A stretch of 64,000 nucleotides of DNA from Lunularia cruciata (taxonomy: Eukaryota > Streptophyta > Marchantiopsida > Lunulariales > Lunulariaceae), in the NCBI GenBank assembly GCA_948567375.1, contig OX419762.1:38917034-38981033 (forward strand). The letters are read 5' to 3'. Shown here one piece after another: positions 43,151-55,015 of this stretch. The translations under genes were made by a program, and so were the position numbers. A model generated the notes under the pieces. That model had not been told where the DNA came from. It did not search any database and saw nothing but the letters and a program-made list of their open reading frames with translations. The first letter of the stretch is position 1. The number at the start of each line of letters is the position of its first letter.

Positions 43151-44044
43151 GTCGAGTTTGTAAGAATACACCTACTTCACATTGCTATGGAGGTTCAAAT
43201 ATCATACTGCGGGTTTATATTACGTAGACAGTAAGCAAGCAGGCAGCGGACCCTAGTTAGTAGCTGCAGCATGAGAAACTGGGTTCCGAATAAACCATCT
43301 ATTCCTTAATATTTATTGAATTGCGAAGACGAAAGAAATTTCTAACTCCTCATTGGTTCTGAAAAGAAAAGAACTGTTCAATATTCCTAATAGAATGGGA
43401 AAGCATCAGATCACATGAATGGGTCAGGCAGAAAGAAATTTGCAAGATCTGTCCAAAGAGAGTAGAAGAAAGCGGTTGCCATTCTTGGCTATCGGTATCA
43501 TCAGCAGAATTATCTTACTCCCACATCCTGCTATCATATTCGTTCTCGTGCATCTTCACCTGAATTGGCCGTGGTAGTCTCAATTGCTAACATACATATT
43601 GATATTACACACATGTGTGAAAGTATCTAAGACCCTCAAGGAACAAAGACTTACATCAGCGGTGTCTTTCAGTTATAGATCCACTACAGTATCATCCTTG
43701 GCTTATTCATTGTTGATGCCGACATCGACATACTTCTGCCTTTCCATACTACATACCCTTTTATATATGTTTCAATCTGGAAGTCTTCCATATGTGGAAT
43801 ATCTGACTGAATTTTCTAGGAACTATCAGCATAGATAGATCCCGGCAGCTAGATCCGGAGATTTTGATATGGTCCAAAGAAACAGTGAGAGAAAGCGTAA
43901 CATTCTGAATCACCGGAAACGCGGTGTGAATGGAACTTGTTATTCATTGCTAGTGCCTTAAATATGGGAAGGATCGAAGCCTCACTCAGGCTTTATCACC
44001 TCTCAATTAAGATAGACAAACATTACTGGCTAGGAATTCAGTTT
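43151..44044. other. intergenic, nothing recognised
   Basis: Low-copy sequence upstream of the peroxidase gene. Open frames are short and show no recognisable domain. Confidence 0.5.
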
Positions 44045-44290
44045 TTCTAATTGATGGCCATTTTGCTACAGCGTTTTCACGGGTTAAGTACATTCAAGGA
44101 TACTGTATAAATGCTAGATCCAAAATTGAAACATGAAAACCATGCGTGCCAGCGATCACACTATTATATTAGCTTCTGTAAGTTTTTGGAAGTAAAGTAT
44201 ATGCAATCGGTGACCAAGCACTGCTTGAACACCAAGGCTCTTCAGTGTTTTAGCATGGGTATAAAGACCCTAAGTTTACACAGACATAGC
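44045..44290 (+). repeat. peroxidase 5' flank block, copy 1
   Basis: Diverged match to 46815-47030: CACGGGTTAAG (44079 and 46849), AAGCACTGCTTG (44217 and 46944) and AGCATGGGTATAAAG (44252 and 46991) occur in the same order with similar spacing. The last includes a TATA-like sequence. Confidence 0.65.
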
Positions 44291-44452
44291 ATCTTCGTCT
44301 CCAGATTTCCTCACCCCAAGCATAGCTTGGGATAGAAGATCTCTAAGACGGTTATCAAGTCCCTCTCAAACTTCAAGCATCTAACTCATTTGTTCTTTTT
44401 TCCTCATTCCTTCTGAGATACCTTACATAGATTTAGATCGACTAGTTTGTGT

Positions 44453-44461
44453 TTATATATA
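44453..44461 (+). promoter_or_regulatory. TATA box of the peroxidase gene
   Basis: TATATATAG, 52-60 bases before the ATG, giving a short 5' leader of about 25-30 bases. No other TATA element lies closer. Confidence 0.65.
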
Positions 44462-44513
44462 GCTCACTTATCCCAGTTCCAGTCTATCTTTTCAATAATT
44501 ATAGGAACCAAAT

Positions 44514-46222
44514 ATGGCTTCAAAATGGTTGTTATGCATATTCGGGGCCCTTGCTTTTGCGGCTAGTGCTGTTGATGCCCAGCTCTCGACGACGTTCTAT
44601 AACTCTACATGTCCTAACGTGACAGCCAGGGTGGCTGAGATAATTCGAGGACATGTTCAAACCGACAGGGGATTGGCTCCGGCTCTGCTTCGTTTGCACT
44701 TTCATGACTGCTTCGTCCGTGTATGTATCGGCAACTGATCACTAGCTAGAGCTGCTGTGGTTATGAAGTGTTCCTTTTCTTGTGTTTCTGCGTTGAAGCA
44801 ATGATTTCAGCTCTGTGTTTAGTGGTTGATGCCATGTGTACCTTTGCCCTTCCAGAGAACATAAGTGGACCATGCACATTCAAGTTCACATCTATCTTTC
44901 ATCACCTGAAAAGAATGGCGTGTATGTTGCTGATTCCAGGGTTGCGATGCGTCGGTACTACTGAATGGGAGTCAAGGGGAAAAAGAAGCGTTAGGTAACA
45001 AAGACTCCATCAGAGGTTTCGAGATTATCGACGATGTTAAAACCAAAATTGAAACAGAGTGTCCGGGAGTGGTGTCTTGCGCTGACATTCTCGCTCTTTC
45101 GGCGCGAGATGCAATGACAATAGTAAGCTTCTTCTTCTCTTATAAGTTCTGAACCTTGGCATGTGAACTCTCCTCTCAATACTTATAGGAACATACTGAC
45201 GTACGTTTCTTAGAATGCATCCACTTCCAAATATTTTAATTTGAGCCAAATTGGATTTGGTCCATCCGAAATTTTGGCGAATCCTCGAGTTAAAGCGTTC
45301 ATATAACTGAGAGAGGTACAGATTTCCTACCGTGAAGATTAATGCGGTTATTTGATGCGGATGACTTGTCAATAGTTCGGAAACATCACCAGATGGAGTG
45401 TGCCATTGGGCAGAAGAGATGGAACTACGTCATCAGCCACTGAAGCTAACAACGATCTTCCACCTCCCTTTGGAACCTTCAGCGGTTTGTCGGCCATCTT
45501 CAGGAGGAAGGGTCTTACAGAGAAGGATATGGTTATCCTCTCAGGTAAAGCATCTAGACTTCAGATGATACGAGATTTGCTTTCCTGAAGAGAACAGACA
45601 GTTCTGCGCCTTATATGCATAAAGGTGAAGTGGTTCGGGCCGCTGTATGAGGGAGGTCAATATCACGGTTCTAGATACTAGTAAACTAAGACGATGACTA
45701 GCACCTGCGCGCGTTTTAAACAGGGAGTCGAGACCAGCTTGATCTTCGTCTCCAACCATAGTTGATCATGCGTATGAGAGTTAACTTGATCGTTCACGTC
45801 AATTTTTAATTACAGGTGCTCATACCGTCGGTGTTGCACGTTGCGCAAGCATGCAAACTCGCTTATACAGCTTTTCGTCGACAGCTGCCACTGATCCAAG
45901 CATTGACCCCACCTTTGCCACTATCTTGAAAAGCCAGTGCCGCCAAGGTGACAACGATACTCTCATTAACCTCGACCAAACAAAGCCATTTGACACATGG
46001 GATTATAACTATTACTCCAACGTTCTTCGAAGCAAGGGCCTCTTCGGATCCGACGACGCAATGAAAAGAGATTCCGGAGCCCGCCGGACTGTACTTTCAC
46101 TTAATAAACCAGGTTCTTCTTTCAGTAGCGAATTTGCAAAAGCAATGGAGAAGATGGGGAGGATTGGTGTTCTCACAGGCACCCAGGGCCAAATCAGACG
46201 GAGATGCAGCAGAACTAACTAA
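44514..46222 (+). CDS. class III peroxidase, intact, four exons
   Basis: Secreted heme peroxidase that uses H2O2 to oxidise phenolics in the wall or apoplast. Exons: 44514-44720, 44940-45122, 45376-45544, 45816-46222; all three introns are GT-AG. The joined frame is 966 bases, 321 residues plus stop, normal for the family. The signal peptide covers about residues 1-22 (cut before QLSTTFY). Distal site RLHFHDCF has Arg60, Phe63 and His64; the proximal heme ligand is His189 in [15 protein letters not shown] and GRRDG are present. All eight structural Cys are found (33, 66, 71, 110, 116, 196, 228, 317), matching the standard disulfides. Three introns at these points are the ancestral plant arrangement. 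Exact isoform and substrate cannot be told. The ATG was chosen as the first Met of the signal peptide. No defect seen. Confidence 0.95.
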
Positions 46223-46458
46223 GGCGCAGCAGTTTCTAGGAAGATGAATTGCTGATTGGACGAAAGGGCTGCAGAAAATATTAAGAGAACAGCAGCTCGT
46301 ACATAGATAGACACATTTTTTGATGGTGGTCTGTCATGGAACTTTTACTCCTGCTTCCAAAATTGATATCTTGTGGTTCTTTCCTCCTCCATGTATAGAA
46401 TTGAGGTGATGAGCTCACACTCTTTTACAATTTCTGTATAGTTTTCGTCAGAGTAACC

Positions 46459-46464
46459 AATAAA
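46459..46464 (+). terminator. polyadenylation signal of the peroxidase gene
   Basis: AATAAA, 237 bases after the stop codon, followed by T-rich sequence (CTCATTTCATTCC). Confidence 0.55.
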
Positions 46465-46489
46465 GAGTTTCAGAGTATAGAATCTCATT

Positions 46490-46756
46490 TCATTCCTTTA
46501 TCGACAATGGAATTAATGATGCTGCCACTAATAACTCACTTTGGCACTGACAAATCTTCTGAATAAATTCGGCGAAGTCAGGCCACATTTCTGTAGATTT
46601 CTTAAGAGTGTCTGGATCTAGAACTTCTTCCCAGATTCTTCCATTCCCTGCCCAGAAAAACTCATCTATTGAAGGAGTGCACGCAATCATGATGAGCTGT
46701 AAACGTGATGGGAACAGTTCGTTCCTTGTTGGTGCCTTGAATCTCGGAAGACACAA
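46490..46756 (-). CDS. hypothetical 88-residue open frame
   Basis: An open frame convergent with the peroxidase gene (MCLPRFKAPTRNELFPSR... ending LIPLSIKE). It has balanced composition, with internal runs such as IWEEVLDPDTLKKSTEMWPD that look protein-like. No family recognised. It could be a terminal exon, a gene fragment or chance. No matching promoter or splice sites were established. Confidence 0.3.
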   Translation of the reverse strand: MCLPRFKAPTRNELFPSRLQLIMIACTPSIDEFFWAGNGRIWEEVLDPDTLKKSTEMWPDFAEFIQKICQCQSELLVAASLIPLSIKE

Positions 46757-46814
46757 GCCTGATTCTTGCTTAGCCTCCCATTATGGAAGACACGGACCAT
46801 GCCTAGATTAGACT

Positions 46815-47030
46815 GAATTTAAACTGATCCATTTTCCTACAGGGATATCACGGGTTAAGCATATAAAGTCATTGCTGTAGAGATTTTAAATCCAAAACTC
46901 AAATATCAGGAGTATACATGCTACAAGACTGAATTAGCGATAAAAGCACTGCTTGGAACATCAAGCTAGGCTCATCAGTAGTAGTTTTTAAGCATGGGTA
47001 TAAAGAGCTTAGCGTAAGACAGAAATAGAA
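46815..47030 (+). repeat. peroxidase 5' flank block, copy 2
   Basis: Downstream copy of 44045-44290, about 2.75 kb away. No second peroxidase coding sequence follows; family-A/B-like material starts instead at about 47.1 kb. Confidence 0.6.
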
Positions 47031-47099
47031 ATAGAAATTCTGAGATAGAAATTCAGCCAAATGAATTTGCCTCAAACACATTTCAGCCCAGGTCCGACA

Positions 47100-48180
47100 G
47101 ATATCAAGAGCATATACACATGATTGAATGCGTCACCACCTTGTTCAAAGATGATCACCAAAACCTGTTTCATATTCAAGAACAGTGGTTTTCATTCATT
47201 AGAAGACCATTAGTATACAGTGAAGTACCTGCATCAGTGACCAAGACCTTTGAAGAGGATATTTTACATGTGTGGAAGGTACTCTGCACTAAATATGTGA
47301 CATGTAAGGAGAAGGAGTGTCCAACCACTCCCTAATCATTGAATGACCAAAGACTTTGCTCATAAAACAAAGTAGGTAGATGCCCAATCCCACCTTTCCT
47401 AAACTCAAGTGTTTGTGTGGTCCTTATTGTACCCTATTACTTGCGAAGAACACTTAGCCTTTGCAGTTTCTTGGCTTCCAGCCTACCCACTTTGGCCTTG
47501 TTCCCTTAGAAATTTTAGAAGAAAGATGGTGTTCTTCCAGAAGCGAATGTGGAGAATCCCCGAAGCCATCCTTAAAAACTCCTTAGCAAGCAAATGTGCA
47601 GTTTGTTGTAGAAGAGATGCGACTAACTTCGAGATTATCCATGAGTGGATGGGAAGAGGAGAGAAGAACATGGGAGTTTGAGAGAGAACATTTAACCCAT
47701 ATGGTTGGACTAAAGAGCACTGAAAGAATGTGCTTGGACTAGATGTTGGCCCATTTGGGATAAGTACAATTGACACAAAGTACTCCAACAAGGAATTGAC
47801 AAACTAAATTAAGGCCAGTTTTGATGAACTGTGTAACAAGAACAATGGGTGGTAAATCCTCAATTACAAGGATCTAGTCAGAAATGCAATTGTCCAAGTG
47901 GTAATGAAGTTGTTGTATACACACCTTTTCCCAGACGTGCAAGTTAATTCCATTTTCCTACATTTTCTGTTAGGGATAAAGAAGCATATTGTTATGTTTT
48001 GGTGAGAAATCTCTCAGTTGGATATTATTCAGCTTCACCCTTACATATGCCCAAGGTACCAAGAAGATTGTCCAAAAGACCTTCAATTCCAACTACCTTT
48101 GGCTCCAAAGACCTAGATGAAGAACTTCAAATAAGGATACTTGTTGCTGTCATCATGAAAATAATCTACGGGTTGCATTA
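47100..48180 (+). mobile_element. possible fragment of an A/B-related element (family C)
   Basis: Open pieces at 47120-47335 and 47409-47681 are unfamiliar. Near 47865-47920 one frame gives NYKDLVRNAIVQVVMKLL, similar to SYKDPVKKGIVSALMAIL of A1 in the segment before the INWAxxFH motif. Around 47690-47730 a WTKEHxKNVLGLD phrase sits where A1 has WIESDWRLVLG. The similarity is short and the rest does not align, so this is a suggestion only. Confidence 0.35.
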
Positions 48181-48690
48181 GTCCTATTTGGTGTAATAGA
48201 GAAACAGGGAGAATAGTATTTAGAAATATTTAAAAGTGCTAGTTGCAAGCAGTATAAACTTCCCAAGTAGAAACTTGATAATTGCCAAAGTAGTGGGGCT
48301 GCTTCTGTTGGGCTGTAGCAAGAATTTTGAGAGTTGACATAAAGGCAATGGATTTAGGTTTGAAACTTGGAGAGAATCCAATGCAAGAGCTGTAATGTTT
48401 CTTCAAACTTGGGAGTTTATTATGTTACTGTAAGGAAGGAGAAAGAAAAAAAACTCAAAAACAAGGAAACAAGGAACTTGAATTTTAGCAACTACATAAA
48501 CAAGGCCTTTGGGAGGTTGATATGAGTAGTTGGGACAGGCCAATATGGGTCAGCTGAAGCAGGGAAAATGGGAGTGAGTTGGCATAATATCGAGTTTGGT
48601 ATTTTGGACTGTGGAAGGAGAAATTTCTCAAGAAGAGAAGAGTTTTGGGACAAGGGAAGCTACACTATAGGAAATATCAAAGGAGGACCC
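48181..48690. other. spacer, nothing recognised
   Basis: AT-rich, becoming purine-rich toward 48.6 kb. A 72-residue open frame (48568-48786) runs into the minisatellite. Confidence 0.4.
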
Positions 48691-48699
48691 TCTACAAGA

Positions 48700-49240
48700 G
48701 GAAGGTTCAAAGGAGAGAGAAGGGATAGGAAGGAAGAACTCAACAAGGAAGATGAGGAATTAGCAGGAAGGAAGGAGGGTTCTTGAAAGATAGGAAATTA
48801 TCAAAGAGGGATTTTGGAGTTTGCAAGAGAGAGAAGGTTCAAAGGAGGGAGAAGGGACAGGAAGGAAGAACTCAATGAGGAAGTAGCCGGAAAGAAGGAG
48901 GGTTCTTGTAAAGACATGAAATTATCAAAGAGTGATTTTGGGGTCGGCAAGAGAGAGAAGGTTTGAAGGAAAGAGAAAGGACCAGAAGGAAGAACTCAAC
49001 AAGGCAGATGGGGAATTAGCAGGAAGGGAGGAGTGTTCTTGAAAGACATGAAATTATCAAAGAGAGAAATTGAAGTATTGAGAGAGAAGGTTCAAAGGAG
49101 AGAGAAGCGACAGGAAGGAAGACCTCAACAAGGAAGATGAGGAATTAGCAGGAAGGAAGGAGGGTTCTTGAAAGACAAGAAATTATTGAAGAGGGATTTT
49201 GGATTTTGCAAGAGAGAGAAGCAACAAAGGAGAAAAGAAG
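48700..49240 (+). repeat. purine-rich minisatellite, about 128-bp unit, four to five copies
   Basis: The anchor GAGAGAGAAGG-TTCAAAGGAG recurs near 48705, 48836, 48959, 49088 and, weaker, 49215. Between anchors the units share GGAAGGAAGAACTCAACAAG, TTAGCAGGAAGGAAGGAGGG and AAATTATCAAAGAGGGATTT. The plus strand is strongly purine-rich (GA). Units differ by substitutions and small indels. Confidence 0.85.
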
Positions 49241-49590
49241 AATTTGGGAAACAAGAAGAAGAACTCTGGAAGGTTTTTGGACACGGAGGACAGAGAGGAT
49301 TGAAGGAAGAGTATTGCAAAAGGGAACAAGAAAGAGTTATCGAGAAGAAGTCAGGTCAGAGAGAAATTCTTAAGGAGAAGGGTTATGGGTTCTGGGACAG
49401 GAGAAAGAACCATCAAGGGAGAAGAAGAAGTGGTGAAAGGACAAGAGAGAAAACTATTGAAAGAAGAGAGAGTCCAGACAGGAGAACTCTCCAAGGGAAA
49501 GTCTGGACAGGAATAAGATATTGAGAGCTTTTGGGGTTTTGCAGGAGTGAGGTCTCAAAGGAAGGACTGAGAAAAGGAAAAGTTTTGGAC
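49241..49590. other. purine-rich flank of the minisatellite
   Basis: GA-rich sequence continuing from the tandem array to the start of copia-2. An open frame (49168-49524, +) is rich in Lys, Arg and Glu, which is what the base composition alone would give. Confidence 0.4.
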
Positions 49591-49695
49591 TTTGCTTATA
49601 AAATCCATATAAAAACTCTTGTAACCTGCAGACTAGGGCTCATTGGTACCATAAAACCTTTAGGTTGATGTATGCAAATCTCTTCCTCCAATTCT

Positions 49696-52600
49696 CTATG
49701 TAAAAAAGTATTTGTAACATCTTGTTGCTCCAAGTCCAAAATTATGCAATGCAACTATTGTCAATAATGTACAAATTGAAGAGATTTTCACTACGGGTGA
49801 AAAAATCTCATTGAAATCAATACCTTCTTTTTGGCTATAACTCTTTGCTACAAGCCTTGCTTTGTATCCATCTCCACCTAATATGCAAGTCCTTCCTTCC
49901 TCCAGAATATCCATCTGCAACCAATTACCTATGGGAACTTTCCCATAGGTAATTTTTCAAGTCTCAAAGTTTGGTTTTTTGGCCAAAGACTTCATCTCCT
50001 CTTCAACTGCACAATACCACTTTTGACACTCTTGATCTTGCATTGCCTCTTCATATGAAGAAGGCTCACCATTCTCCATAAGAAAAGTAGAAGCTAAAAT
50101 GAATTATCAAATCTCGTTGGAGGCCTTCTATTCCTATTTGAATACCTATATTCATGAATGACTTCTAGAATTTGCTCTTCTAATGCTTCACATGGTAGGT
50201 CTACAAGAAATTAGATGTCTGCATTTCCAAGATCAATATCTATCTTAATGAAATTTGATTGATTTTCTTTTCTTTTCTTCTGCTATAGTAATAGTCTTCA
50301 TGGTACCAGTCTTATCAAAAACTACATCTCTACTCACAACAAGATAACACCTTTGTGGATCCCATAATTTATATCCCTTTGTATCCTTCTCATATCCCAA
50401 GAATATACATTTTCAAGATTTGGGATCTAACTTTGTCCTTTGTTCTTGTTGAATACAAACATAAGCTATGCATCCAAATGCTCTAAGTGAAGAGTAATCA
50501 ATCAACATGCAGACTTATCCATTTTTCTATAGGTGTCTTACACTATATAGCAATAGCGAGAGAAGTTTACCAAATGACAAGCCATATTTATAGCTTTTGC
50601 CCAAAAACTCTTCTCCAATCCGGCGTTGCTTAACATACTTCTTGATTTTGTCAAGAGTGTATGACTTATCCTCTCTACCACACCATTTTGTTGAGTACCC
50701 GGTATGGTCAGTGGATGAATTATCCAAAATTATTATACTTCACTATCATTCCCAATTTTTTCTCCATCATCACCTTCCATTTTTTAAAGACAAAGAAGAC
50801 CTCTGATTTTTGCTTCATGGTGTAGATTCATACTCTTCTAGAGTAATCATCAACCAAAGATATAAAATATAATGCTCTAGATTTTGAAGCTACAATTGTA
50901 GGGCCCTAGACATCAGAATGCACAAAGTCTAAAATTCTCTTTGTGCAATGAACTCCTATGGAAAAGCTTACCCTCCATTGCTTTCCTATTACACAATGCT
51001 CACAGAATTTTAAGGCCCTTCAGAAGTTGTTGCTTGGACAATTCACCCAGACCCCTATCACTCATATGACCCAAAAGTATATGCCATAGCTGAGTAAGAT
51101 CTTTGGGATCTTCATTTTCATAAATTGTACTTGACACTCCTCAAGTAATGGTACTCTCAAACGGTGAACCAGCTTGTCTCTCATCCAGAATGAACCTCTG
51201 ATGGCTATTATGGTAGCGCACCATGGACTAAGAAGGCAAGGAACCCCAACACAATCATACTCCTCCAAGGCTAACACTCCAAGACTCAAAACATTGCTCA
51301 CTAGAGAACTCAATGAAAGAGAGATAGTTACAAATGAAAGGATGATGAGTACTTCCTCACCCTTGTTTATATACTTGTGAAATAGTTACGTACCAAAGTT
51401 ACTAATTACTAAAGTAACTCAAGTTACTAGGCTAGAAGTCAAGTAAAGTCAAAAAGTAGAAAGGAATATCCATTCTCATGGGCATATTCCCCTAAGCATG
51501 TGATCTTATCTTGACCCAACCCCTAAGTCAAGGATTCCTTCACATGGGCTATCCTTGGACTATAGAAGAATCCAAAACAAAAAGGCTTGCGGGCCCAAGA
51601 GTTCTCAACTCTTTCTTCAAAGCCAAATGCTAGGAATAATACCAAGTCAACATATTAGAATCCAAGATAGTGGTGCTCGTCTTTTCCACTTCCTCTAAAG
51701 TAAGGTCCACTCTATTTTAGCTATGACTAACTTTAGCTAGTCATGACTAATGTAGAACCATCCTTTATCTTTATATAAATAATATCTCTCAAGTACTTGT
51801 AAGACCAAGCTAAATATCACAATACCACACACATACACAAATGGGTGTTACAGAACAAGCTCATAAAGATTTCCTATCTTCTTGCTTTTCAATGCAACCA
51901 ATGCCCCTTTTGATACCTTGAGTGCTCCATTTTTTGCTCCCCACTTCTAACCATTTGAGTCAAAAGTGCCTTGTGATATCAAATTCTTCCTTAACTCAAG
52001 AACATGCCTCACATCAGCAAGAGTCCTCAAAATACCATCAAACATCTAAATGTGTATTGTACTAATGCCAATAGTTTTATAAACAATGTTGTTCTCCATT
52101 ATTACAGGTGTTCTATTGAATGGTTTGTACTCATAAAACCACTACTTATTTGGACACATATGGTAAGAGCAACATGAGTCCATTACCCAGGACTCCTCAA
52201 ATTGATCTTTGTCTTGGGTAACATGTACAACATCATCCACAAAACCAAATGACTCAACAACACTTGCTTGATTTGAAAGTTGAATTTTATCCTTGTTGTT
52301 ACAATTCTTCTTGAAATGTCCAACCTTCCCACAAATCCAGCAATTGCCTTTGGAACCTCCATTTCTAGGCTTGGATTTTGATTACTCATGATTTGATCTC
52401 TCTCTCTTGACCTTCTTTTGATAAATAGGGCTTATGGATTAGTCTTTTCTTGGTTGGCTCTTTTTTGCATCTCATTGGACAATAATGTTGAAATGACCTC
52501 CTCACAGTTTATAAAATCCTTCCCTATAGAAGAGTTGTTACTAGATGCTCATATAATGGAGAAAGTGAAGTCAATAACAACAATGCTTTATCCTCCTCTT

Positions 52601-53090
52601 CTAACTTAGCCTCTATGATCGTCAGTTCACAAATGATTTTTTTCAAAGAGTTGAGGTGCTCCATAATACTTTGGCCTTCCTTCATTCGCAACATATACAA
52701 CTTTGGTTTAAGAAACAATATATTTTTCAACTACTTGGTCATATAAATATTCTCCAATTTGGCCTATAGTTTTGGTGCAGATTCCTCATTCATAACATTG
52801 TATAGCACTTCATCAGGAAGGTTCAACCTAATAGTGCTAACAGCTCTGAGATCTGCATCTTCATCTTTCCCATCCTCATCACTTTTGTCCTCATATATTT
52901 TTCTTAGTGCTCTAAGCAGTCCTCGCTGGACAAGAAGGTCCTTCATCTTCAGTTGCCAAAGTTCAAATTTTTTTTCCCATCAAACTTCTCCACTACAAAT
53001 TTAGCATTTGACACGGATATCACCCCTGGCATTGCTTTGCTATGGACTTGCTTCGGGACCCACTTCACTGCACCCTCAGATCTCAAGACC
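49696..53090 (-). pseudogene. copia-2 gag-pol remnant
   Basis: Only short open pieces remain. Aligned motifs: YMLRMKEGQSIMEHLNS (gag, about 52650-52700), a knuckle region at 52300-52350, the protease region near 52180, LLKGL and CEHCVIGKQ (about 50980-51030), and RT near 49700-49920, where FNEIFSPVVKIS is intact at the point at which copia-1 is frameshifted. The last point shows that copia-1 carries its own later frameshift. Confidence 0.8.
51165..51853 (-). repeat. solo LTR of the gypsy-1 family in copia-2
   Basis: Full-length match to 5621-6311. It is flanked by AACGG (51160-51164) and AACAA (51854-51858). The intact copia-1 has TCTCCAACAAGCTC at this point, so the empty site contained AACAA and the left copy has changed at two bases. 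Confidence 0.85.
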
Positions 53091-53122
53091 CTCTACATGA
53101 CCAGATAATCTATGATAACAAT

Positions 53123-53294
53123 TGTAAGAAAACATAGTCCTTAGGACCTCTCACAATAGCACATCATAAACCTCATTAAACAGAAATCAAAGGACAATAG
53201 GAAATAACATGGTTCACTTCCTGTCACGGAAGCTACCTCCACTAATGAAACAAGCTCACACCAGCCTTTAAACCTTTATTACTCTATGCACACA

Positions 53295-53334
<40 letters not shown>

Positions 53335-53592
53335 AACATACATACATACATATAAACAAGTATAGTTCCTCATCAATGTCATCCTAGTGAACTCCTGAAT
53401 ACAGACTTGCATGACTTCCTGAATATTGACCACTCAAGATATCTAGTCACTTCAATACTTTGCCATAGTAGTGACTGAACATATCTAGACAAGTGATTGT
53501 CCCACATTGCATTAAGCAGCAAGGTGTTTCATCAGTCATGTTTGCTCTTGCTATTGTTCAGTCAAGTCTTGGATTACAAGCCAAACATAACA
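53123..53592 (-). repeat. copia-2 5' LTR (about 470 bp)
   Basis: Starts TGTAAGAAAACATAGTCC (plus-strand reading) and ends AAGCCAAACATAACA, matching the copia-1 LTR ends. It is longer than the copia-1 LTR because of a CA/CATA microsatellite and extra repeats of the GAACTTCTAGACAAG-type segment. Confidence 0.85.
53289..53344. repeat. CA/CATA microsatellite
   Basis: About 40 bp of CA repeat followed by imperfect CATA repeats, within the copia-2 LTR. Confidence 0.9.
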
Positions 53593-53800
53593 AAGTGCTT
53601 AGGGAGAAATGCACCTCAATCAATAATGGTCCTGACCATCAGAAGAGGAATTTGGAATCCTTTTTCAGACACAAAAAATGGTTGGAAGGTGCAAGGATAT
53701 CACTACCCTGCTCAGCGCATCATTGTCTCCTTGGTGATGAAGTTATTCAGATTTTTGCAAATGACTTATGTGGACAGCGGGAAGCAACCTTCTTCTAGTT

Positions 53801-54170
53801 ATTGCATGAAGGCAATCCCATAGACTGCAAAAGATAATTATTGCATGAAGGCAATCCCATAGACTTCATGAAGATGTTCCATCATCACACCCAAGAGTTG
53901 ATAGAGCAGTTATAAATGATGGGAGGACCAACCTTCCTCTCACCATTCATGCTGCATTTTTCCATAGGGATGAGATTACTAAGGAGGGAGGAGAAGAAGC
54001 TCTTCTTGGCACATTACTATCCCCTAAAGATGTTTTATTGTCACAATTGAGACCTTATAGAGCAGTTATAAAGGATGAGAAGACCAATCTTCCTCTCACC
54101 ATTTGTGCTGCATTTTCCAGCAGGAGGGGAAGAAGCTCTTCTGGGCAGATTACCATCTCTTTGGGTGTTA
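53801..54170 (+). repeat. two local tandem duplications in B2
   Basis: TTATTGCATGAAGGCAATCC occurs twice 33-40 bp apart (about 53801 and 53838). A longer segment, TAGAGCAGTTATAAA to GGAGAAGAAGCTCTTCTTGG, occurs at about 53900-54010 and again, diverged, at 54050-54150. B1 has a single copy of each. Confidence 0.75.
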
Positions 54171-54812
54171 CCAAGGCCAACTGGGATATGAAGGCGAGAT
54201 CAAGAAGTATGAAGATGCCTTAATGAAATATCAAAAGACATGCAAGTGGATGCCAATTGACAAGGCTGCTAGAGAGAGAACCAGAAAATGGAAGGTGGTT
54301 GTGACTCTGCCAAGGACTGGGAAGAGACATAGGCTGAACCCTCAGGTAGTGGAGTCTTTGGAGGATGAGACTTCCTAGGCGCACAATGAATCCCTATCAG
54401 GAAGTGATAGAAGGGCTGACCAAGACTCACAAGGTGGCCCTAGTGAGGCCATTGTGCTCATAGCACAGGAAGAGGAACCTTTGCCAGCTGTGGTAAAAGT
54501 GCCCCTAGAGCAAGAGAACTCCTCCAAGATCAAGGTGTCTTCCAACAAGTCTGAAGTAGAAGAAGATGTGGGAGTGGAAATTCAATCTGCTCTTGTGATA
54601 GTGTTGGAGTTGGATGTGCCAGACCAGGCCGCCCTAGACCAAGGAGGTGTCATGATGGATGATGAGGAGGATGTTTTGATATATTGGTTACAGAAGAGGA
54701 CTCCTTCCCCAACACCAATACATGAAGAAGAGGTGATAGTGCAGGTTCCAACTATCCCTCAAGAAGACACTTGTTAGCTGGTAATTCCACCTAAGGAACC
54801 AATGTTTGAGAC

Positions 54813-55015
54813 TGTCCTACCCTCACCATCCCAAGCAAGTGGAAGGAGGTTTTGGAGTGAAGAGAAGAAAAAAGGACCAAGAAGATGGGTGTCCTTGGGC
54901 CTAAACTTATGCTTAAGACAGTCCTACCCTCACCGTCTTGGTTGAGTGGAAGGAGATGTTTGAGTGAGGAGAAAGGTAAAGGACTAAGGAGACGGGCATC
55001 CTTGGACCTGGATTG
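54813..55015 (+). repeat. 108-bp tandem duplication in B2
   Basis: GTCCTACCCTCACC recurs at 54813 and 54921, followed in both by AGTGGAAGGAG, AAAGGACxAAG and TCCTTGG. B1 has one copy near 32655. Confidence 0.78.

Larger units (their letters stand above)
49590..53592 (-). mobile_element. decayed Ty1/copia element copia-2 (same family as copia-1)
   Basis: Colinear with copia-1 from its RT middle (38860) to the 5' LTR, with many substitutions and small indels. The RT 3' part, RNase H and 3' LTR are absent. Recognisable pieces: RT (YSQKEGIDFNEIFSPVVKIS, 49696-49920), integrase (50527-51100), gag knuckle area (52183-52389) and capsid (52524-52946). A solo gypsy-1 LTR interrupts it at 51165-51853. 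The 5' LTR abuts B2 at 53592, so copia-2 seems to have inserted in or next to B2. Confidence 0.88.

Noticed and set aside
49168..49524. Plus-strand 118-codon frame rich in Lys, Arg and Glu
   Set aside because: Its composition follows directly from the GA-rich minisatellite and its flank; no domain.
53289..53344. CA repeat as a CRISPR-like or regulatory array
   Set aside because: A simple microsatellite inside a decayed LTR.
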